From: Thermoplasmatota archaeon
GTDB lineage: Archaea; Thermoplasmatota; Penumbrarchaeia; Penumbrarchaeales; Penumbrarchaeaceae
Assembly: GCA_030591285.1 (NCBI GenBank)
Contig: JAUVBH010000039.1
Location: 1 to 9,927, forward strand
Length of the DNA: 9,927 nt
Direction: 5' to 3'
In this document: piece by piece, positions 1-6,583 of the stretch
Position numbering within the stretch: position 1 is the stretch's first letter
How the letters are laid out: each line of letters begins with the position of its first letter
The notes under the pieces: model-generated
What the model saw: only the letters and a program-made list of their open reading frames with translations
Database searches by the model: none
What the model was told of the DNA's origin: nothing
Position numbers and translations under genes: made by a program

Positions 1-2
1 AA

Positions 3-1508
3 TTTCCTGATCCCGGATACTATCTTCTCGGGGAGGAGCTTCATTTCAGCGGGGAGCTATACCCTTATCCACCATATCTCGGTGAAGTGGATTACAAATG
101 GTTCAAGAACGATACATCAGATCCCATCAGCGAATCATCAAGTTTCGACTGGACACCAGGACTGGGGAGATATGAAGTAACATTCTCGGTGTGGAAAGAG
201 AGGGAGATGATCGATTCCGATCTGATCGTTTTTGAGATCCTCATGCCAAATCGAGCTCCAGAAGCTATGATATCTTCTCCCGAAGATGGTTCAATATTCG
301 TGGCCGGACATGAGATACTATTTGCATCGTTCGGGACCAATGACCCCGATGGCGACCTTCTGGAATACAAATGGACCATTCCATCGGCTGGTGCATTCCT
401 GTCGAACGCGTCCTCTTTTTCAAGGAAGTTCATAGTTGGTGATCATATTGTATCGTTGAATGCAACAGATCCAGATGGTATGTGGTCCACAGAAGAGGTT
501 GCCTTCAAAGTGATCAAGGCAAATACCGTTCCAACCCCTTTCATCAGATCCCCGGAGGATTTCTCCAGTCACTATGTTGATGAGATCATCACACTGTCAG
601 CCAATGGCAGCTATGACCTTGACGGGGACCTTTTATCATACCTGTGGGAGAGTGATATCTCTGGGTTCCTTTCGGAACAGATGGAGGTTTATCTTTACCT
701 TTCAGAAGGTGAGCACAAGATCACTCTGACGGTGAATGACGGGAACATGTCCCAATCGACAAATGTTACTATTTATGTATACAGCAGACCCGATCCTGTT
801 GACCTGCCCCCGGTTGCAGTGATCAATAGACCGACAGAAGGACAGGGCTTTTACATCAGGGACCTTGTGGAATTCAATTCCATTGGAAGCCATGATCCTG
901 AAGGTCATCCACTGGACTTTATCTGGAAGGTTGACGGTCACAATGTGTCCACAAGTCCCGGATTCTCCATGTATCTCAAAGAAGGGATCCATTCCGTCTC
1001 ACTTACAGTGTTCGATATGAACCAATCCACAACTTCATCGACCACAGTGATCGTTACGAACAGAGCACCTGTTCTCAAACTAACCCTGAACGGGACAGAA
1101 GTTCACATTGGGTCGATCCTTACATTGATCGAGAATGAGACAATGATCTTTGATGCTTCGGGGTCATTCGATCCCGATGAGACCAATTTGATGTTCAATT
1201 GGTCACTGGATGGAGAGGTGGTTCACACAGGCTCCATATTTACGATCTCTTTAACCAGGGGATATCATGAGATCAGATTGACCATCACGGATGAAGATGG
1301 AAGAAGCAGTTCCTTCTTCTCGGCGATCAACAGTATAAAGGGGAGCGATCCGTCAGATCCAACGATCCCTGATGATGATGAGAAAAAGACCAAGCCGAAC
1401 ACTGCTTTATACCTGATACCATCCGTTCTGATCGTGGTGTTCCTGATAGCAGCAATTATATTCTTCATGCTATCTCGAGAAAAGAAGGATGTTTATTTCG
1501 AGGAGTGA
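3..1508 (+). CDS. PKD-repeat surface protein with C-terminal membrane anchor (5' end outside window)
   Basis: The frame is open from the first full codon (base 3). The GTG at 87 lies inside a beta-domain that begins upstream, so it is not the start. 501 codons are visible. After a partial first domain, four PKD/Ig-like domains follow at about residues 85-175, 176-261, 269-352 and 355-445. Each carries a D-P-D-G-like turn ending in W (NDPDGDLLEYKW, YDLDGDLLSYLW, HDPEGHPLDFIW, FDPDETNLMFNW), then a G-x-H strand of the GEHKITLTVND type. An acidic linker (DPSDPTIPDDDEKK) leads to a membrane helix at about 468-491 and a short charged tail. The ectodomain has about eleven N-x-S/T sequons. PKD arrays are known from archaeal surface and adhesion proteins; the ligand here is unknown. 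The stop TGA (1506-1508) overlaps the converging DUF2156 gene by 16 bases. Confidence 0.9.
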   Translation, partial: FPDPGYYLLGEELHFSGELYPYPPYLGEVDYKWFKNDTSDPISESSSFDWTPGLGRYEVTFSVWKEREMIDSDLIVFEILMPNRAPEAMISSPEDGSIFVAGHEILFASFGTNDPDGDLLEYKWTIPSAGAFLSNASSFSRKFIVGDHIVSLNATDPDGMWSTEEVAFKVIKANTVPTPFIRSPEDFSSHYVDEIITLSANGSYDLDGDLLSYLWESDISGFLSEQMEVYLYLSEGEHKITLTVNDGNMSQSTNVTIYVYSRPDPVDLPPVAVINRPTEGQGFYIRDLVEFNSIGSHDPEGHPLDFIWKVDGHNVSTSPGFSMYLKEGIHSVSLTVFDMNQSTTSSTTVIVTNRAPVLKLTLNGTEVHIGSILTLIENETMIFDASGSFDPDETNLMFNWSLDGEVVHTGSIFTISLTRGYHEIRLTITDEDGRSSSFFSAINSIKGSDPSDPTIPDDDEKKTKPNTALYLIPSVLIVVFLIAAIIFFMLSREKKDVYFEE

Positions 1509-2395
1509 CCTGCGGCGTCCGCATGGTAGATCTCAAGCATATGGTGGGGCCGATACTTTTCCTTGGCCCTTCTCAATCCCGGGACCCCCATATCTGATTC
1601 ACGGTCTATGAATTTGTATCGGCCTGATAGGAATGTTGCAGTTTCGTTGTTGATGGCCTGGTACAATCCTACCATGTCGAAATTCGCTTTTTCATAGTGG
1701 ACCACAGCCATATCTGGTCTCATCTCCTCGAAAATTGAAAATGCCTCGACCTGACCATTCACTCTGATAATAATACCTTCAAGGCCCAATTCGAACAGGT
1801 CATCGAGTGCATAGAATGTAGCCTGTCTCTCCTGTATCAGGAACGGATCATCCTTGCACCCTTTCTGCTCACACCACCTTATCAGAAAATCCTTTGCTTC
1901 TTTGATGTTCTCCCTGGAGATCGCCTCAACCGTGTGATCGTTGTTCTTTCTGAAATTGTTTAGGTAATTTCGAACCTTGAGGTAATCCTTACCCGGAAGG
2001 TTTGCAAGGTCGGAGGTCTGGTAAATGTAGTCAAAATATTCCCCATGAGAACGGTATTCAAATTGTGGAAACTCCTTTTTCATCCAATCTACAGTCTCCT
2101 TCCCTATCATCGAGATCACCGGTTTCCATCCTTCCCTGATGGAAAGATCAATGACCTCCTGGAACACCTCTTTATCGTGGGGGCCTATTGGTGGTCGGAT
2201 ATAGTGGCTATTGTCATGTTCTCCCAATAGGATGATAGAGTCGTTCATCTTTGTGAAGGAATAGGTCATGTAATCCCGCCAGGTATACATTATCCCGTGC
2301 AGGTAGTCTGAATGTTGGGGGTGGAATTTGGAGTATTGCTCCTTGAAAACCTTCATATCGTCCAGATCCACCACCTTGAAATCACTGAGTTCCAA
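1493..2395 (-). CDS. DUF2156 (phosphatidylglycerol lysyltransferase C-terminal-like) protein
   Basis: 300 residues, soluble, no signal peptide. It matches the DUF2156 family, which has a double GNAT-like fold and is related to the catalytic part of MprF/LPG synthases that move aminoacyl groups onto lipids. The best match is the block around residues 123-150 (YIYQTSDLANLPG, then DYLKVRNYLNNFRKN) and the C-terminal DRESDMGVPGLRRAKEKYRP (264-283), a family hallmark. The MprF membrane domain is absent, so lipid aminoacylation is not established; stand-alone archaeal members have no agreed substrate. The start is TTG at 2395, chosen because a full AGGAGG lies 7 bases upstream (2408-2403) and no ATG fits before codon 14. 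That ribosome site abuts the stop of the upstream GNAT gene, with 11 bases between the genes, so co-transcription is likely. The 3' end runs 16 bases into the convergent PKD gene. Confidence 0.88.
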   Translation of the reverse strand: MELSDFKVVDLDDMKVFKEQYSKFHPQHSDYLHGIMYTWRDYMTYSFTKMNDSIILLGEHDNSHYIRPPIGPHDKEVFQEVIDLSIREGWKPVISMIGKETVDWMKKEFPQFEYRSHGEYFDYIYQTSDLANLPGKDYLKVRNYLNNFRKNNDHTVEAISRENIKEAKDFLIRWCEQKGCKDDPFLIQERQATFYALDDLFELGLEGIIIRVNGQVEAFSIFEEMRPDMAVVHYEKANFDMVGLYQAINNETATFLSGRYKFIDRESDMGVPGLRRAKEKYRPHHMLEIYHADAAGHSSK

Positions 2396-2402
2396 TCCAA
2401 TT

Positions 2403-2408
2403 CCTCCT
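2403..2408 (-). promoter_or_regulatory. Shine-Dalgarno AGGAGG for the TTG start of the DUF2156 gene
   Basis: Read on the minus strand, a perfect AGGAGG ends 7 bases before TTG at 2395. A second in-frame TTG at 2400 is only 2 bases from it, too close. This decides the start. The motif overlaps the TAG stop of the GNAT gene, which suggests translational coupling. Confidence 0.75.
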
Positions 2409-2838
2409 ACTGCTCGTAAAGCATCGGTGTTCCCTTGAATTCCTTGAATCCAACCCTTTCGTAGAACCCTTTGCTGCCTTCTTCAGCGATCAATCCGATC
2501 CAGACCAATCCCTTCTCTTTACCGAACTTCACAAGTTCCTCGACCATACCCTTACCGATACCAGATCCTCTTCTATCATGGAAAACTACCAGGTCTTGAA
2601 TGTAACCATCACTGACACCGTCAGAGACCAGTCTACCCATTCCAACAGCTCTCTTTTCACTCTTGGAGTAAGCAATAACAAATCCAAAGCTCCCTATGAG
2701 CAAGGGAGGAATGCCTTCAGTTTCATAGGAATCCTTCCACCAGCTCCCTGCTTTGTAAAGAGCTATGATCTCTTCAGAGGGCCATTTGTGGGTATGGATG
2801 TATTCAATGTCTTCATCCCGACCCTTCTCATCCTCCAT
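2407..2838 (-). CDS. GNAT-family N-acetyltransferase
   Basis: 143 residues, a typical single-domain GNAT length. Acetyl-CoA binding motif A is visible: strand YIQDLVVF followed by the pyrophosphate loop RRGSGIGK at 89-96, giving the R-x-x-G-x-G pattern, then the helix GMVEELVKFGKEKG. The C-terminal FYERVGFKEF (125-134) is the usual motif-B region. The family transfers acetyl from acetyl-CoA to an amine on a protein, peptide, amino acid or small molecule; nothing here identifies the acceptor. It is cytoplasmic by sequence. The start is ATG at 2838, with a weak AGGT about 5 bases upstream and a TATA-like AATATACC about 24 bases upstream. It may be transcribed both from its own promoter and as part of the minus-strand unit. 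It is followed after 11 bases by the DUF2156 gene, another GNAT-fold protein. Confidence 0.87.
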   Translation of the reverse strand: MEDEKGRDEDIEYIHTHKWPSEEIIALYKAGSWWKDSYETEGIPPLLIGSFGFVIAYSKSEKRAVGMGRLVSDGVSDGYIQDLVVFHDRRGSGIGKGMVEELVKFGKEKGLVWIGLIAEEGSKGFYERVGFKEFKGTPMLYEQ

Positions 2839-2857
2839 ATGATACCTACATAATGCT

Positions 2858-2871
2858 GGTATATTGTCTTT
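2858..2871 (-). promoter_or_regulatory. Possible internal promoter (TATA-like) before the GNAT gene
   Basis: The minus strand reads AAGACAATATACC here, preceded by more A residues. The AATATACC part resembles an archaeal TATA box with a purine-rich BRE in front. Its centre is about 24 bases from the ATG at 2838, which would give a near-leaderless mRNA. The short, AT-rich gap makes a chance match possible. Confidence 0.35.
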
Positions 2872-2883
2872 TTCCCTCTAACT

Positions 2884-3174
2884 TCAGCTCTTTTTCTTCC
2901 TGGAATTCTCTCTATCCATGAGCTCTTTGACCTTACGATCCTCCCAGCTCCGCCCGAGAAACCCTTCCTCGACATACACACTGTACCAGTGGAAGAAAAG
3001 ACCTATTCCCCAACCTCCCAATGGAAACACGAACCAGGGGAAACCCTTGGTTGTAACATACCATATACCGACGAGCATCATATTGATTATCAAATAAGCT
3101 ACAAGGTGTGTATAGAATTCACGGATCCTCCCAACTCTAGCCCGGATCCTTTTCTCGAGTTCTTCTTCTTTCAA
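2884..3174 (-). CDS. Small 2TM-domain membrane protein
   Basis: 96 residues. A charged N-terminal helix (MKEEELEKRIRARVGRIREF) is followed by two hydrophobic segments at about 20-41 (FYTHLVAYLIINMMLVGIWY) and 45-67, then a basic, charged C-terminal tail ending in RKKKS. The first segment with the histidine in FYTHLVAYLIIN, together with WGIGLFFHW in the second, fits the 2TM domain family. That family occurs alone or fused to signalling proteins and has no defined biochemical role. The start is TTG at 3174, supported by AGGGGGAG ending 6 bases upstream; no ATG precedes the first membrane helix. It lies 63 bases after the protease stop and 45 bases before the GNAT gene on the same strand, so it probably belongs to the protease transcript. 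A protease-related role is only inferred. Confidence 0.82.
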   Translation of the reverse strand: MKEEELEKRIRARVGRIREFYTHLVAYLIINMMLVGIWYVTTKGFPWFVFPLGGWGIGLFFHWYSVYVEEGFLGRSWEDRKVKELMDRENSRKKKS

Positions 3175-3180
3175 GTTGTG

Positions 3181-3188
3181 CTCCCCCT
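3181..3188 (-). promoter_or_regulatory. Shine-Dalgarno AGGGGGAG for the TTG start of the 2TM gene
   Basis: On the minus strand AGGGGGAG is followed by a 6-base spacer (CACAAC) and then TTG. The good match and spacing support TTG at 3174 as the start. It sits in the 63-base gap after the protease stop codon; I see no separate TATA box in that gap. Confidence 0.65.
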
Positions 3189-3237
3189 ATTGGGTGGGAT
3201 TGGGTTTGAGGAGTACTTGAGGTTTGTGAAACGCAAT

Positions 3238-5544
3238 TTATACAGTCTTTCGTTTCTTCTTCAGGTAGAACAGTGTTCCTATGACGGCTGCAATGATCAG
3301 AAGGATGACGATGATGACGCCCCAGGGAGCACCTTTCTGAGGTTCAGACCGATCCTCCTCCTCACCTGGAAGCTGAAGTCCACGTAGTCTGTACCTCATC
3401 ACTTCTATCTCAGCACCTTCTTCAACGGTATATGATGGAAGAACAGGTGCGAAAACTGCATTCAGGGGTCTTGTGGATTGTGTTCCGTTCTCCGACATTT
3501 CGAATACGATGTTGATATCGTACTCTATCCTCATCTCCACATAGTTCACGCCCTGGAATGGTCGGGGCAGTTTCACCCCCCTTCCAACGATCCCGAATGT
3601 CCACAGATCGCCGCCTGTGGCCTGCAGCTCTTCGACATCGACTCCTCCATCGTTGAAGGACAGCGAACTCTCAACATCAGGATCGCCATTACCGCTGGTA
3701 TCAATTGTGAATGACAGGTCTCCAGCCTGGAATTCTGACGAGTCAAGTCCTGCATATGTCATTGTGACCGTTGCACTCTGTGCACCTTCCGGAACCTCAA
3801 CATATTTTGTGAGGTTGACAAGGGAGAGTGGATTCATGCTCTGGTCATTGTATCTGGAATATTCACCGGACCACATGACCTCGGTCTCACTGACCGTGGC
3901 AAAGTAAGTATCAGCTACTTCCTGGTCATCGTAGGCCTTTATTGCATCCATGACGGTGATCTTCTTTGGGTCCTCGCACATGTCCCTTAATCTTTCAAGT
4001 GTAAGGGCGATCCCTACAGCTCTCTTCGCATCGACTATACCATATCCCTGAACATAATCGATCGGTTTCCCTCCCCATCCGGTGGAGTTGATATCACCGG
4101 CAACGTTCCCATGGTCCGCATCGGGTGGGAGGAACAACGCTGAAGCCTCGAGTATCCACTCAGCCTCATGTATTACGGTTTTTTCATCTGCGTAGAATCC
4201 ATCGGGATCATCTCCCGAGTAATCCTCATGTAGGTCCGAGATCACCATCGATGGTGCTGCCTGCCATAGAAGTGCGACCAAACCTGCAACATGGGGAGTT
4301 GACATCGATGTTCCAGAAATGGCCAAATAATACGGGTTGGTGTTTCCCCCAATGAAAGAGCCCCCACTGATGACAGTTCTTCTTGCAGATGTTGACCAGA
4401 TGGTTCTACCCGGGGCCCCAATATCTGGATACGTATGATTTGCTCCGACCCTTCCTCTTGATGAGAAATCGGTCACGGCAGATCCGTCTCTCTCGTAGGC
4501 TGCCACCATGATGGCTATAGGAGCGTTACCCTGGCCGGAGGTGGTCAGTTCGACCCCCTCAGGATCATCTCTACCATCATTTCCTGCTGACCAGGTTGAT
4601 ACAACATTGTTTTCGAATGTCAATTTCTCTATCAACTGGGTCAGGACAGTGGATGGATCATATTCTGCAACTGTTGAATGCCAGGAGTTTGTAACCACCC
4701 TGATATTGTCCGGATTTGCACCCGGTCTTGAGTTATCATAGACCCATTGAAGACCCTGGAGGTAACCATCTTCAAGATCAGAGGTTGCCTCTTCTGGTAA
4801 GGAGACCGTCAATCCAATGAGATTTGCACCTGGTGCGACACCGCGTCTGGCACCAGCGGATGCGTCCCCATTCCCTGCTACTGTGCCAGCAACATGGGTT
4901 CCATGACCGAAATTGGTGTCTGTATTCTCCGCCTCGATCCATAGACCATTCCCGGCATCGAAAAGATTTTTGATCGTTTTTGTCTGGTAGTCCAGGTCCG
5001 GATGTCCTGCGTCAATACCGGTGTCTACAACACAGACAGTGACCCCGGTCCCATCGATGGGATCCTTCAACCCTCCTGGACCATCTACCAAGCTTGCCCA
5101 GACCTGGGTGGCATTGATCACATGGGTTCCCATCTCCATATCGTGAACAACTGGATCGTTGTTCTCAACATATATGACCCGATCATTATCCAGGAGTTTA
5201 TCTATCAGTACCTTTGGACCATCAACAGAGATCGATGGTACTACACTGAAAGTTCTTCTGATGGAGAATCCCAGGTCCTTCAGGTAGTCATTGTCATTGT
5301 CAGTGGGTCCATCTTTGAACTGAATGATCAAGGATACCATTTCACTCTCATCCTCGAGTATCTCTGTAAGTTCATCTGATACTCTGTTCTTGGTGACCGA
5401 TGACCCTAATTCCAGGTGGTGTTCGTTCGTTCCTTCAACGGTCGCCGTGAGGATGCCGATCAGAAGCACCATAACAGCGACGGAAGATATCCATCTCCCT
5501 CTCATGTGCTCATGACCGGAATGAAGTTTCTTAATGCTTTTCAT
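3238..5544 (-). CDS. Subtilisin-like serine protease (S8), secreted, membrane-anchored
   Basis: 768 residues from ATG 5544. It has a signal peptide (basic n-region MKSIKK..., hydrophobic core ISSVAVMVLLIGIL), an I9-type propeptide at about 69-133, and an S8 catalytic domain at about 150-510. The triad is complete: D174 (VVDTGID), H214 (GHGTHVAG) and S413 (SGTSMSTPHVAG), with oxyanion N322 (SAGNDG). A beta-rich C-terminal domain contains DTSGNGDPD (615-623), which resembles a calcium loop. A membrane helix (741-761) and basic tail LKKKRKTV hold the enzyme outside the cell. It should hydrolyse peptides at the cell surface after removal of the propeptide. Start choice is uncertain: 5544 fits the TATA box at 5576-5581 and the basic n-region, while ATG 5505 would give a tidy 25-residue signal. 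The longer frame back to 5640 crosses the promoter and is rejected. Neither candidate start has a Shine-Dalgarno. Confidence 0.93.
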   Translation of the reverse strand: MKSIKKLHSGHEHMRGRWISSVAVMVLLIGILTATVEGTNEHHLELGSSVTKNRVSDELTEILEDESEMVSLIIQFKDGPTDNDNDYLKDLGFSIRRTFSVVPSISVDGPKVLIDKLLDNDRVIYVENNDPVVHDMEMGTHVINATQVWASLVDGPGGLKDPIDGTGVTVCVVDTGIDAGHPDLDYQTKTIKNLFDAGNGLWIEAENTDTNFGHGTHVAGTVAGNGDASAGARRGVAPGANLIGLTVSLPEEATSDLEDGYLQGLQWVYDNSRPGANPDNIRVVTNSWHSTVAEYDPSTVLTQLIEKLTFENNVVSTWSAGNDGRDDPEGVELTTSGQGNAPIAIMVAAYERDGSAVTDFSSRGRVGANHTYPDIGAPGRTIWSTSARRTVISGGSFIGGNTNPYYLAISGTSMSTPHVAGLVALLWQAAPSMVISDLHEDYSGDDPDGFYADEKTVIHEAEWILEASALFLPPDADHGNVAGDINSTGWGGKPIDYVQGYGIVDAKRAVGIALTLERLRDMCEDPKKITVMDAIKAYDDQEVADTYFATVSETEVMWSGEYSRYNDQSMNPLSLVNLTKYVEVPEGAQSATVTMTYAGLDSSEFQAGDLSFTIDTSGNGDPDVESSLSFNDGGVDVEELQATGGDLWTFGIVGRGVKLPRPFQGVNYVEMRIEYDINIVFEMSENGTQSTRPLNAVFAPVLPSYTVEEGAEIEVMRYRLRGLQLPGEEEDRSEPQKGAPWGVIIVILLIIAAVIGTLFYLKKKRKTV

Positions 5545-5556
5545 TGAACCATTCAA
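5544..5556. promoter_or_regulatory. Operator-like dyad TTGAA-CCA-TTCAA
   Basis: A perfect inverted repeat with 5-base arms and a 3-base spacer lies immediately before ATG 5544 of the protease gene (minus strand). The minus strand reads TTGAATGGTTCAATGA. A mirror copy with a 3-base insertion precedes the divergent gene. The position, at or near the predicted minus-strand transcription start, suits a repressor site. The binding protein is unknown. Confidence 0.45.
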
Positions 5557-5575
5557 AGATGGGACCAGGAAAGGG

Positions 5576-5583
5576 TTTAAATC
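5576..5583. promoter_or_regulatory. Palindromic TATA-like box TTTAAATC, possibly shared by divergent genes
   Basis: TTTAAATC preceded by purine-rich GGAAAGGG lies 33 bases before ATG 5609 on the plus strand, the distance expected for a near-leaderless archaeal transcript. No Shine-Dalgarno precedes that ATG, which agrees. TTTAAA is its own reverse complement and sits 37 bases from ATG 5544 on the minus strand, so it might serve both directions. The plus strand has the better BRE-like flank. A TATA-like TTAAGAAA at 5534-5527 (minus) is an alternative for a protease start at 5505. Confidence 0.5.
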
Positions 5584-5591
5584 CATCAGAA

Positions 5592-5607
5592 TTGAATATT
5601 GGTTCAA
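5592..5607. promoter_or_regulatory. Operator-like dyad TTGAA-TATTGG-TTCAA
   Basis: An inverted repeat with 5-base arms and a 6-base spacer ends one base before ATG 5609. It equals the reverse complement of the dyad at 5544-5556 plus three extra bases (ATT). It covers the transcription start predicted from the TATA box at 5576, a classic place for a repressor. Confidence 0.45.
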
Positions 5608-5608
5608 C

Positions 5609-6583
5609 ATGATCTCGGTGAGGGGGCCCACATATTCCATTTACATGACCATTATCATCTCAATTTTAGCGATCTCAATTCCTGTATCCGTTAAAGCCGA
5701 TCAAAATGGGACCAGAGCACCAGAGCAGCAAGAGTATTCCAGTCCCGAAATAACGGTGATCCTGGATAGTACGATGTTCCACACAATTGCTGGATCCGGT
5801 CCACAAGATCAAGCCATCATATCAGGGAATATCACATGTATAATTCCCGAATACGTTCCGGATTCGGTTTTCGTTGAATTGAAGATCTCTCTTATTGGGG
5901 TAGATGTCATGTATGATGGGCTCGATGAGTTCTATGCTACTAAGGATGAATCCACGGTAGCATTCAGATTGAACTTCTATTCCATGCCTGATGCCAGAGC
6001 CGGGGATGAATTCGATTTCGAATTGCAAACCCTTTGGGAATACAGCCATCGTGGTACCGGTTCAGGGCGAGCTGATTCTGTATATGGTTCAGTTAGGATC
6101 ACAGCCTATGGGTACATATCTCTCTCCTCGATGGATTCCAAACCAACATTCGATGTTACCATCGGTGAAAGGTACAGTTATCGATTGGACCTTCGGAATC
6201 AGGCAAATTCCGAGAGCTCGATCGAGATCAATATCATTCGATCACCTCCGGGAGTTGAGGTCGAAGTTAAACCATCATCGATAACAATGATCCCCTTCAA
6301 TACCAAGGTGATCGAGATCTTGATCTATCAGGAAGATGGAGATGCTCAGGAAGGAGAAATAACCCTCCAGGTTAGGAATGATGCATCTGGAGAATTGGTC
6401 ATAGATGAGTACTCCTATCTCTATATATCCTCAAGGAACAGTGGAATGGAACCCGAGATCTTCCTCTCATTGTTAACGGGTGGGGCTTTCTTGTTGGTGT
6501 TTACTATCGTGATGGTCGTTTTCATTCTGATCATCAGAAGGAGAAAGAAGAAATGGAGAGCTTTGGATGGATCTTCACCGTAG
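5609..6583 (+). CDS. Signal-peptide, single-pass surface protein, paralogue A (function unknown)
   Basis: 324 residues. A signal peptide (core YMTIIISILAISIPV, likely cleavage after VKA at residue 30) is followed by a beta-rich ectodomain, a membrane helix at about 286-309 and a strongly basic tail (RRRKKKWR). This type I layout puts the ectodomain outside the cell. Landmarks are GNITCII with C77, WEY at 143-145, GSG at 151-153 and SVRI at 161-164; all recur at the same spacing in the next gene. The later part, about 165-275, reads like a CARDB/NEW3-type Ig-like fold (RNQANSESSIEI, then PFNTKVIEILIYQ). I cannot name a function. ATG 5609 was chosen because the TATA box is 33 bases upstream; the frame reaches back to 5534 only across the promoter. 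The stop overlaps the next gene by 17 bases. Confidence 0.85.
   Translation: MISVRGPTYSIYMTIIISILAISIPVSVKADQNGTRAPEQQEYSSPEITVILDSTMFHTIAGSGPQDQAIISGNITCIIPEYVPDSVFVELKISLIGVDVMYDGLDEFYATKDESTVAFRLNFYSMPDARAGDEFDFELQTLWEYSHRGTGSGRADSVYGSVRITAYGYISLSSMDSKPTFDVTIGERYSYRLDLRNQANSESSIEINIIRSPPGVEVEVKPSSITMIPFNTKVIEILIYQEDGDAQEGEITLQVRNDASGELVIDEYSYLYISSRNSGMEPEIFLSLLTGGAFLLVFTIVMVVFILIIRRRKKKWRALDGSSP
6555..6558 (+). promoter_or_regulatory. Shine-Dalgarno GGAG for paralogue B
   Basis: GGAG followed by an 8-base spacer precedes ATG 6567. It lies inside the coding sequence of paralogue A, so translation of B is probably coupled to A. A second in-frame ATG at 6597 has only a GGG 3 bases away and is less likely. 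Confidence 0.5.

Noticed and set aside
87..89. GTG as the start of the PKD gene
   Set aside because: The frame is open to base 3 and the upstream residues (YYLLGEELHFSGELYPYPP) continue the same beta-domain; the real start lies before the window.
1366..1385. GATGATGATG run in the PKD gene as a repeat element
   Set aside because: It encodes the acidic linker DDDE before the membrane helix and is only a few codons long.
2989..3387. Plus-strand open frame of 132 codons
   Set aside because: It lies antisense to the 2TM gene and the protease C-terminus, has no recognisable domain, and spans two real genes.
5002..5379. Plus-strand open frame of 125 codons
   Set aside because: It is antisense to the protease propeptide and the catalytic Asp region; chance frame.
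5505..5640. Protease start at base 5640, or plus-strand gene start at 5534
   Set aside because: Both extensions run through the shared promoter and into the neighbouring gene's start region. The extra residues precede the signal peptides and have no domain character.
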